Shown here in pieces: positions 37,101 to 49,100 of a stretch of DNA of 64,000 nt. The position numbers and the translations under genes were made by a program. Position 1 is the stretch's first letter; each line of letters begins with the position of its first letter. The notes below the pieces were generated by a model, which searched no databases, was not told where the DNA came from, and saw only the letters and a program-made list of their open reading frames with translations. This DNA comes from Sisyra terminalis. Its lineage: Eukaryota; Arthropoda; Insecta; Neuroptera; Sisyridae. The DNA is taken from NCBI GenBank assembly GCA_958496175.1, contig OY292274.1:29799482-29863481 (forward strand), read 5' to 3'.

Positions 37101-40100
37101 TAGTAATTTACGGCATTATAACAACATTAGCATTAAAAAGTAATAGGCATTTGCTTGTGTTTTGAACTATTTTAATTTAAAATACAACAATAGTTTTTGT
37201 AAAAGGTGATTTTGACAGTCATTAATGAGAAAACAGAGAATCGTCCGAATATCGAATGTACGAAAAAAATTCATATAATTTATATTTTGTACACATCACT
37301 TTTTATTATGGCATCAAACTTCGATTTGATTGGGTGGAAAATACAATATTAAGTTTGCATTGGAAATGCAAACGTTTCGCAATTCTAAAAGTCGAGTATT
37401 TGAAATAATGCGCAACAATCAGAGTACATATATATTTCTCCATATGAAAAAACTGCACCTTCCTTACTCGTGCGCTCTATACGTATAGTACATTTCCCCT
37501 TTTATTTTTAATGCTTTTATTTTTGACATTGAAAATATAATTTCAGTTTAAGTAAATTCTTTTTTTAGATTTAAAAAAATAAGCAAAGCTCTTGAAGAAA
37601 AGAAAACACGACAATAAACTTAAAAATTCACTGGTCACGAAAAAATGTAAAAGGTAATAACTATTAGTTATAAATATGTCATCAAATGTAAATGAAAATT
37701 TCTTTTTTGTAGCACTTTTGGTTTCTAGTTATTACCTTTACCACCTTACCCATATTTATAGAAATTTAAAAATATATGATATGATAAAAGAATTTAAAGA
37801 CATAGCATAATTAGTTCGATGAAAATTACGCTCTAATTTTGAAATAAAAAAAAAAACATTGGTTCATTAAACTTACCCAAGTCAGATAAACTAACTTTTT
37901 CCAGAAATGGATCAGCAACTGGCAACTGAAATGAGAAGTAAAAAAGTTAGCTCATCATAATATCATTTAACACAATGGTATTGGTTTTAACAAATAAGTT
38001 TCGTTGGTAAAGGTCAGAAATGTTATTAAATGTAACTCGCTTTTAAAATAATATAGAAGTAAAAAATAAAATTTTTATGTAATGGAAAAAAAATTGACAA
38101 GGTCAGGAAATATAAAATTATTTATCTTTAATATAACTTTTAAGTACCTACGTATACAAAGGAGATATGCGATCCAAGCCACAACTCATTTTATACGATT
38201 TATATGTATACGGAAATTTGTTATTGAATTAAAATTTTGAAAGACTCAACCACATTTATAATAATACATAAATAATTTGATAATTTTAGAAATTCGTGAT
38301 TAGATTAATGCTATTGAATATTAGTTTTTAATCAACCATAAAAATCAATATTATAGTATAAATAATATTGCTAATTTTTTATGTTTTTTCTATTATTAAG
38401 TTATCCTATTTTTAAATAAAAAACGTATATTTCGATTTCAACATAATAGAAACTATTTTTTTTCTAATAACTATAATCGTTTTTGAGAAACCAAAATAAG
38501 TTCTACATTAATTAAATTTAAAAGTTAAATGTACATTAATTTAATATTAAAACGTAATTAATTTAGTAATAAAAAAAACGTATCCAGAATAAATAATTTA
38601 TGTGTGGGTATATGGTAAATTGAATAAAACAAAAGTGAACAAAATAAATGGATTCAAAACGTTGCTAATAACCTAAGCACTTGATGTGACTAAATATAAA
38701 TTACAAAAAAAAAGAATATGTAGGTACCTAATTAAAATTCTGTTACAAAATAAAAATACAAATAGCATAAGCTAGTTAATGTCATATAACTATCATTCAT
38801 ATTATTTAGATTTCATAAAAGCACGTTGTTCTCATCTTGTATTTTTTAATATAAAATAATTAAAATTTTCTTTTATTAGTTACAATGTACCAACATTCAA
38901 TGTAACTATTTGCAATTAATTTTATGCGGTATATGGTAATAATTCAAAGCAACATAACTTATTAATTTAAATTTCTTTGAAATTGAAATATATATATTTT
39001 TTAAACAAAATTAAAACTTCTTAAAATATTATATGTTCATATTTTCTTTTCTTTTGAGAATATTCTTAAATTAAAAACCAAGTAGATTGAATTGTTGGAG
39101 AACTGTTCAAGGAATAATATTTTTAAAATGAAAATAAACACTACTTTTTTACGCAAGTATAGCTTTACTAGTCAGCTATGCTAGTATACATTTGTTTTTA
39201 CACTCAGAATAAATTTGAATATTTATATGAATTATTAAATAACAAAGTTAAACAATTTCCATGGGATTTATAATGTTAGCCTGTATATTTGTAGTGATTG
39301 AACACTGCTAAAACAATGAAGACTAATAAGTAGAATTAAAAGATGAAACCATATAAATATAAACATAGAAAAACTTTTAAAACTAACATAGGTGCATAAC
39401 AAAAATGTACCAGGTTGTTCAATAAGTTTTGTCGTTCGATAAGAAAAACACAATTTTTTGGTTCAAAATACACTTTATTATTCAGTATAATCTCCCTGAA
39501 CATTATTACACTTGCTCCAACGATCCTCCAATCTGTGGATCCCATCCCTGAAGTGAGAATCCGGAAGGTCTGCAAAATACGCTTCAACAGCCGTTATGAC
39601 CAAGAAAACAAAAAAAAATTTGGGCTAGTAGCAAAGCCCTTTCTTATCGAACGACAAAACTTATTGAACAACCTGGTATTTTCGCAAATTAAAGAAAACA
39701 CAACAATAAACTAAAGTAATAATAATTACTGTAGTAATAATTTTTATCTAAAATTGAAATTATATTGACGCTATGGGGGAGAAAATAATTGTAAATTTAA
39801 TATTTAAAATAACCAAATTTCAAATTTAATTTATTTATCAATAGTTAAAAACAAGTATGTCTACATTTAACTTTTAAATAAACCGTTTTATATTTTAGCT
39901 TTGAAACATTTATTATTAAAGGAATGCATGTTATCATCAGATTCTTATAAAAAGATAATTGTGTTACACAAAAAAATTATATTACAAAAAAAGATTTTTA
40001 CTCTTCGGTGCGGAATCAACACCACAACTATTACAAATGTTCCGTTGAATGTGAAAAACTATATAATGAATTATATACTAAAACTAGCTGATCCCCGCGA

Positions 40101-43100
40101 CTTCGTCTGCGTAACGTAAATAGATAGAAAGCGTGGAAGGAAATTCTATTATTTTATTTATTTTCAATAACAATAATTGATTTTCAAGTTTTTCTAAATA
40201 CCGAAGGAAAGTTGGGTTGGAAGATTTTATTTTTTGATTGATAATGAAATATATGACAAAAAATTGCTCCCTTAATGTTAAATAATTGCTCCAGGTCACA
40301 ATCATTGGTTTATAAAAATTAAATTTTAAAAAAGTTTGATTGTTGAAAAACAAACAAAAATTAAAAACTGCCTCTTTGGTATTTGGTATAAGTACCTACT
40401 TCCTAAACTTTCATACTAATTAAGTAAAATGACGTTATTTAAAATGTTGTTGTTAAAATGACATAACAAAAACAGACATTTATTATTTATTTATTTTTAA
40501 CACTTATTAAATTCAAAATTTCGATTGTTGATTAACTCTAAATTTTCTCATACAAACTTAGTGACCCCTTTTACTCTTTTAGGGTAGAAATTTTCAAAAA
40601 AAAGCCATTACGCTACTAATATCAACTATGTGTTTTGTATATATAAAGGTTTATGTTTCAAAGAGGCAATTTTTTAAAATTTAAATTGAATTTACTGTGC
40701 TTTTTATGAGTTCAACTAAAAATATTTTTACAGATTATTGTCTAACTTTAAATTACCTTTCCAATGATATATAACTCATCTGTTTAAAGTAAAAATTTAT
40801 GTTTTCATCCCTAAGAAATACCTTTCCTTATTATTTTTTTGGAATGATAAGTAGCCTATAGTCTGTGGGAAATTGTGTTGTATCTTAATACCAAATTTCA
40901 TTAAATTTGGTTGCTTCGTTCTTTAGTTAAATCGGGACACACAGACAGACAGACAAAAATTTTAAAAATGTTAAATTTGGAATAAGGGCCTCTTGAAACA
41001 AATATTTACCCTAAAATTGGGTTCAAAATCGAAATGTACAGACAGACGTAAGAATTTTATATATTAGTATAGATATGGTAAAGCTTTTTGAACGCTAAAG
41101 AATATTAAAATAAATTTAGTTTTTCAAAAACATTACACATGTTCCTATGCGAAAAATATAAGTATAGCTATTGTGGTTAAAAACGAAATCGTTTGTAAGA
41201 CTTTTTAAATTAATCTATACAATCGATGTTCTGAAAATAACGAAATTTTCTGGTTCCTCCGTAGTTTCAGATTATTCAGAGTCTAATGCAACTAAGGCTT
41301 TTTTTTTAAATGAAATGACATTCCTTAAAATTTGATTAATTGGAAACTGACCATTTTGGTTACGACATCTGGTGGTCAAAAAAATACTAGTTTTTGTGTG
41401 CATTCTAATATACAGTTAGGGGGTGCAATACCAATATTTTGAGCCATTTTACCATTTTGTAACACCGATATTCACAAGTTTAAATACTGTTTTTCCGATA
41501 TTCACTAGAACTTTTTTTAAATTGTCTTCATTATATATTCAGGGGATGCCAATATAGCAAAATAGGATACCTTTCAGTTCTCGACAACTAGTAATTTTTG
41601 CATAAAATAACGTTTTAGGCATAATGACAAAAATCAATGATTTTTTTTGACGATCACATATTAAAAATATTTTAAAGTGCCACAAACTGCATAGTGATAT
41701 TTACAGTTTTTTGTGATTTAAATACATATGATGTTTGTTGTTTCTTTACTTTTCTGTAATCTTATATATAAAAATCTCGTGTCACGGTGTTTGTAGCCAA
41801 ACTAAAGTATATTTCATACCTTTATACCTTTAGAAGATTTAGGTGACCCTCGGCATCTTCTGCAAATTTTTACGCCTACTTGCTTTTTACGCCTAATATT
41901 ATTTGTAATCATAGTATGTATCTACCCTATAATCATGTAACTACCCCTACTTTGTTTTATATATTGAAGAAATCTGGTTTGAAAAACTTTGTATGTCAAT
42001 GTAATGGCAAGATGCTTCAATGGAGAGAATCAACCCGAGGGCAACGCATGAACCCAAATACATAGCTTCAATAAAGCAAATCGTCAGCCTAAAGTCTCAA
42101 TCTGCTAAGTCCACTTTTAAAATTATTTGTTTTTTTGTTCTAATAAGAAGGAATAAAAAATTCTTTCGAATGATAAACTGATAAATCTTTTTAAATATAT
42201 AACATGAATCGGAAACCTGCTTTATGTAGTAACTTATATAACTTATATTCATTTTTTTTTCCTTTTCCTGAAAAAACTGTTAAAAATAACTTAGAAGCTT
42301 TAGTCCGACGAAATGTGTTGGCTGACTTGCAATTGAAATAATTGATTTTTGGTTTTTTACATAATTTTTCTTTTCTTTTTATATATTTATTATTCTAATC
42401 TAATGAAGTATTGAAATTAATTTTATTATTAAAAATTTAAACTAAGTGTAGCTAAATTATTCATTCATAAAACACTACGTTCATTGCATGTTAGGCAGTA
42501 CGAAGTTTGCTGGAACAGCTAGTTATTTATAAAATTTAAATGTTTGTATGTTTGTAAGGTACAGATGATTTATTGTGATACTCTCTCTAATAAAACAAGG
42601 ATAAAACATCTCTGATAAAACAAGCAAATAAAGCAAGGAAACACCTGTGTTTTCTTTCTATTGCTAAAATTCCTACTACCGGTATTAAAATCGGTACCGG
42701 TATAAAGATCGCAAAAATACAGAATACTGATATTGAACTTTTAGTTCGATATTGCAATCCCTACAATATATACAAGTATATCAAGTAGTTAATTAAAAAT
42801 TAAATATATTTTTTTTTAATTGAAATGGATGTTATTAAATGAAATCCTTGTATAAAATAAAGTAGAATTAACTGTGCTATGAATGGTTACGGTAGTAAAT
42901 GACATGACTATGTAAAAATAAGTTTTCTTGCTATAGATACACAAGTCTAGTGGCAATTTTGTTTACGCCAAAAAACTGGAAAGAAACCAAAAAATGTTTC
43001 CTACTTTCGAAACTAAGCCGTGAATTTCATGAAGTTTTTATGAGACTATTGTATACAAAACGCTGTAAAACTAACAACACTACTGCTTGTATTTTCATCA

Positions 43101-46100
43101 TTTTATCACATTTAATTAAGTAAATATCAAGCTTCAAGAATTATTTTCAACATTTTTTTGAGCTAAATTTTAACAAAACTCAGTCGAAAATTTCAGTCGA
43201 AAATTCAAAAAATAACACAAAGTCAATATAAACTTATGACCAATTCTTTGGTAACACACAATACGTAGCCATGTTGTTAAGCCTCGCCTTTAGGTCAGTT
43301 CTCAATTAAAAATGATTGAAAATATTTTTTAAAGTAAAAACAATTTTGTATTCATTGAAGGTAATTATTCTGGTAGAATAATATATTTCTATTAAGTACA
43401 ATTTGTTTTGTCAAAACAAAACAAAAATATATTTTAGAAAAATTCCAAATTGGAAATTGTCTATCTGCTTGAATATAATATATTGATTTTTATTTATTTC
43501 ACTATTAAGAATATTAAGTTAGCGTTCTATGTGTCTGGTACGTGGATAGAAAAATCACATTGTATATTTAAAGCACGAAGGACGCGAACATTTTTCTATA
43601 AAAAATAAATAGTAGGTATTAATTATACAATGAATTTACTTCCAATATATTTGGCATCAAAACCGAAAATCAAACGAATTCTGTTGTTCATATGTCGCAG
43701 TTTTAAACCATAAGAGTACTTCGCTCGTATACGTGATCATATTCATAAAGATGCATTCAAACATATGATTTTCATTAAAATTATGGTTTCAGTTTCTTAA
43801 AATGGTTTAGTTATTGGTATTATCCATTAAATTATGCGTCTAATTAAAATTATAAGATTGCGGTACCTAAAAAATCAATGTAAAAGAAATGTTTATATTT
43901 GTAAGTTTTAATAAAAATTAACAAGCATGATGTGGAGTGATTATAGTAGGAAGTTGTAAACATTGTATATTTTACAAACATTAGCATGGGATATGTTGAA
44001 TATATTTATTTATGTTGAGTATTCCATTTTAATACTTCTTCACCCTTGACCTCTTTTATTTACAGGATCTTACGAATAATTTCATTCAAAATGAATAATA
44101 ATTAATGACCGATTGAATCAGCGATATTCTGATTTTCAGCAATGATTAATTCAAAAGGGAAGTGATCATTTATTATACACTACGTTCTTTCATATTTTTT
44201 TATATACATCATAAAAAGCCGAACTTATAAACATTGAAACTGTACTTTCGGTTTCTAGTGACAAAGAAAGTAAATACATAATGAAAAATAAGTTAATTAC
44301 AACAGACAAATTATTATTAAAAATAATAATAGGTTTAACGATCGGTAAAGTGACTTTTAAAGTTAAAACGTAGAATCTACTTATTTCGTGAAACATAGAA
44401 ATAAAAAGGCAAATGCAAAAGAAGTATATGTAATATCAAATTTATGTTCAATAATGAAAAACCTATTTCTATGTTTCATAAGTGCCCCTGAATTGTTTGA
44501 ATAAAAGTAATTAAAATATTGTGGTTAAAATATAGATGGATTTATTCAACGTTAACTTTTTTCGCTGACTTTGAACAGTTTTACTGTTTATACAATATAT
44601 AAAATATATTGTGATCTAATTTATTTAGTATAATTTAATATAACAAATCATACGCGTGTGAATCATCCACAATCCAGTTATGGAGCGATCCAAACTACTT
44701 GATGATCACTGAGGAAGATTGCTTGGTAATCGAAATACGTATCTGGGCAATACGTTGCAAATATTTTTGTTTAGACTTCTGTTCAAATTTATATTTATGG
44801 TATGATTTGTTATATATTATTATATTACATAAATTGGACCACAATATATTTTATATTTTCTATAAACAGTATTAATTTACTTAATTTAAGATTAAATTCT
44901 GTTATCTAATGCAACAATTTTTTACGGAAAAGTTTTATTTTTCTTGATAATTTAATAAATTACGAATTTATGTATCCCTATATATTACAATTAATAATTT
45001 CAAAATCGAAAAAAGAAAATGTTTCTATTTTTTTCAGAAAATTAAAAAGAATGAAGTAAAAAATACATACCCTATTTATTATGCTTACTATTTCTTGAAT
45101 TTATTTCTAAGAGAAAGTCAGTTTCCCTTAGAATCAATAGCTGATATTTAACCCCAATGGCGTGACATTCATCTTTCTCTTATAGTAATAAAACAAAAAC
45201 TAATTCTACATATAGCTCTACAAAACCACAAGATTTTTCTGAGAACTTTATGAGCATGCAAAACCTATCTATATAAAAACAATTTTTTGGACGATCAGTA
45301 TAAAGTGTAAAATTTCCATTTAAATAAAAAAATATTTTTTCAGATTTTAATGAGATTAGTCTATGAACGATTGTGGAATAACAAAATTTTGCCTATTTAT
45401 AAATATACTTTGAATATCTACGTTTTATTTACGTAGATATCAACAGTTGACTTGAAAATTTGTTTGGAAGTAGAAAATTTGCAAACTTCCTGTATTTATT
45501 TCTGAAAGCATATTTTTTCAAGAATAAACTAAAAGTCTTAGACAAAATCCTTGTTAATATATATGCCATTTTTAAAGAAATTACATCTTCTGCAAATTTC
45601 GAAACTATCGAACTATCCGAATAGCGTTTCCGCAAATTTCGAACTTGTTGATATATACTTCTAAGACTCCAGCAAATGTAAAATATGAATACCATTTAGC
45701 GACATCTGTCTTCTTATATTAATCAATTTTATAATATACTTTTTTTCTTAAAAATAATGCTTTTAATTTAATTAATTAAAGAAATGTTTTGTAGTTTTTT
45801 TGTTTTGTGGGTTTTCGATGTAAATAGTTAAAAATAAAAGAGATTTTGTAACTTACCCCTCGTGAATCTCGGAATAAAATTGCAGCATGATGTGGATCTA
45901 AGAAAGCATCTGATGCTCGATGAGGAACAGCTGTACCTAAAGATAATCGGCGTCGATCTGGATCTAAAGATGTTCGTCGTAAATGAGCACCTGAAAAAAA
46001 TATAGAACAAATTACTTACGTATGAAAAAAAAATAGTATTCACAAACGCTTGTAACCTTGATTGGCGGAATGTGAACTCACGGTTGGTTTTTAAATATTA

Positions 46101-49100
46101 TTAAGACATTTTGTAAGAACTTAGTTTTAAATTTAATAATATATGATGGTGTTTCGAGTGGTCATCCCTTTAGGGTTATATTAAAGCATACGACAATAAT
46201 TTACATACAAATATATTTTTCCGCTGTATTATAGAAAATATTTAAATTGATATAATTTAATTATAAATTACAATTTTAATGTCTTACTCTTAACATAGAT
46301 AATGACGACACCATTTGATAAGCATATTATGAACGTGTTCTATTACTTTTAACGGGTATTGTGATACCGATTAAAGTTATAAAAGTTAGTGTTCTTTTTT
46401 ACTATTCTGGTTAAAAATTTCTCATTTTTATGTTAAAGTATCACAAAATTTTGAACTATTTAATACTAAGCTAGAGGAAAAAAACGGGAGTAGACAGGGG
46501 CTTACATTTTTAATCAAAAGTATAAAATGCGGGTGGTTACCGAGTTTAGTGTTTAAACGTTGATATTACGTGCTTTGATTAACGATCGGTATCCCAATAT
46601 CATTCTCAATGTTTTAACAATTTTACTTTAACGAAAGTGATAATCTCTTTAACACATAATATTTAAAAAGGTTATTTTAGAGTCTCATAATTAAGTTTAC
46701 TCCATAGTTAGTGTTATATATTTTTAGATTTTTCAAAGTACTTGGGAACCATTAAGCTGCAGCTGATCAAAGCAAAACATATATTTTCTAATATCGTATC
46801 TATTGGTTCCAGTGATGAAATGAATATCGGGTAATGTACAACTCAATGTAGTAATAGGAGGACAATATCAACAAAAAATTGATGTTGAAAAAGAAATCAA
46901 TAATTTGAAGGATGGAAAAGAAAAATATTTTAATTTCGTCTGCGTTTGGTTTATCGAATATACGAGTAGAGGAGACTACCAAATAATTGCGAAAATCATA
47001 ATAAATGAGATTTTTTTTTTCAAAAAAAAATATAAATTGGCATCTTAAAAACCATCGGACTCAAAACACCAATATTTAACAAACATGCTTCAAAAGCATT
47101 GCTATAACGCTTGTGAAATTATACTTCTTATAAAAAAAAGTTTACGATGGTTTTAGCTAACTTTCGATTTATTATAAGTATTTATGGTATAGTATTTTTA
47201 TATGTTATAGGCCATAAGCCGGTAATATTTTTCGTGTTAAGAACCATTTTTTATAGCTGTGAAACAGGTATTTATTTTAGCTATTGCAGTTAATTTTTTA
47301 AACTGTACTTTTAAATTATTCAATAGCCACCAGTATGATTCTACTGAGCCGCATGGAACTTACGTCGACTTCTCTTTACCGACTCCTGTTAGTAGTCGGC
47401 AATAAGTAAAAAATACCAATATGTAAAACAAAATAAGTTGAGGTAGGACATTTCCATACTTGCCGATTTCAGTGTTAAAAAGTAAATTAATATAATTAAT
47501 TCAATGATTTTTATTTTAACAAATATAATTGTCGAATTGAAAAGTATGCGTGCATTTTTTCAAACACCAAATAAGTTTTTTTGTGCATAATATGCCTAAG
47601 ATTAAAATGAAAGTGTGCAATGCAAACTGTGCATAATGTGTGAGCATTAACTTTGCATCTAGCGTCTTGCTGTGCGTTCGCTCTCCAAATCATAAAATAA
47701 ATAAAGGGGGAGCGGTCAGGCATAATAAATGAAAGATGCTCTAGACGTTTCTTTGAGGATTTTTGATTTAATATGAAAAAGGTTAGACAATAAAAATTGG
47801 GATTTAATGTTTTCGTAATAGAAAAATATGGAAAATCTTCTGGAGCATGTTTGAATCACTATGAAAGAGGTTGACCGCAGGTGGAGGATAATCAGTTATA
47901 AACAGGAGATGAATTAGTTAACAATCAGTTATAGTTGATGTAATAATCAGTTATTAGTTAAATAGTGAAATAAACGATTGTTGAAAATAAACCAATAAGT
48001 GTGTAGTACGATATAAACAAACGTTAGAATAATAAAATAAATTTGTTATTGTTGTATGTCCTGAAATACAAATCCAAACGAACTCGTCAAATATAAATAA
48101 AATTCAAAAACGTAACAATATATAAAAATGTATCTAGTTTTTTTAAATTAATAATATTTATGAGTATTCTATAAGATAAAGCGTATTTTACTTAGGTTAC
48201 TGGCAATGTTTGGTTCCTCGACAAAATTAATTTTTCCATCCAACTTAACATTGTCTAAACCTAACGTATACAAAAAGAAATAAATCATAACTGATAACTG
48301 ATAACGATCGGAAAGTATTATTTTTTCTTGCTAATATTGTAATAACATTTTGAAAAGGGAAGTTGTTTGTAAATATGATATTCTAATAATAAATCAAAAA
48401 GATACATACATATAGAAATCAAAGTTTGAATTTTACAGATAATCTTTAAAACAAACTGTAGAAATATTCTTATGTCAACTTATGCTTAGTATGACCGAAC
48501 TTTCGGTTTCGGCTGTCGTCAAGCCGAAACCGAACTACGTCAAGCCGACTACGACCGAAACCGAATTCATATGAATTCATAAATTCATAAGTTTTTCACT
48601 TATTATTTGATTCTTCAATTATGAATACTGATAACTAACAGTTCATTAATATTCTTTTTTAGTTTGTAAGAAAACTGGTCAAAGTTGAGAATAAATTATT
48701 TTGTTTTTAAGATATAAGAAAGAGTACTTTCTATTTTGTGAACCTAAACAAATTAGGTAAAAAGTAATTTAGTTTTGTAACTTTTTTTTATTACTTTATA
48801 TTATTCGTATCTAATATTGAAGAGAAATATTATTTCAAATCAACCTCTTATTTCAGTATAAATAATTTATTTGAAATAAGAATTTAAAATAATTTGTTAT
48901 GTAAATGCTTAGCTTAAACATTAGGGACTAAATGGTTAATGAATACCTATAGGATTTAAAAGTAAAGACACTAATTATGATTTTTTTGTCTACGAAAACA
49001 TGACATATGAAATTTCGGTTTCGGCCGAAATTGAGTCTGATGCCGAAATTTTTGGTTTCGGCCGTAAAAACTAGTTTCGGTCGGACACTACTTATGCTCT

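Larger units (their letters stand above)
34143..37876 (-). other. AMPK gamma intron in the long form, upstream region of the short form
   Basis: Apart from the candidate promoter, it contains a compact GC-rich patch (34795-34875) and an open plus-strand frame at 36408-36710. The phrase GGGGACTGTTCTTA occurs twice (near 36874 and 37055). No other gene is recognised. Confidence 0.5.
37926..45856 (-). other. Largest AMPK gamma intron, about 7.9 kb
   Basis: It contains a deleted mariner (39410-39676), a repeat-family copy (40084-41075) and a hammerhead-bearing repeat (44580-44870). The rest is AT-rich without coding signal. Confidence 0.6.

Noticed and set aside
39336..39714. Frames on both strands across the mariner
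   Set aside because: They are chance frames through the TIRs. The genuine transposase remnant is in another minus-strand frame and is only the C-terminal end.
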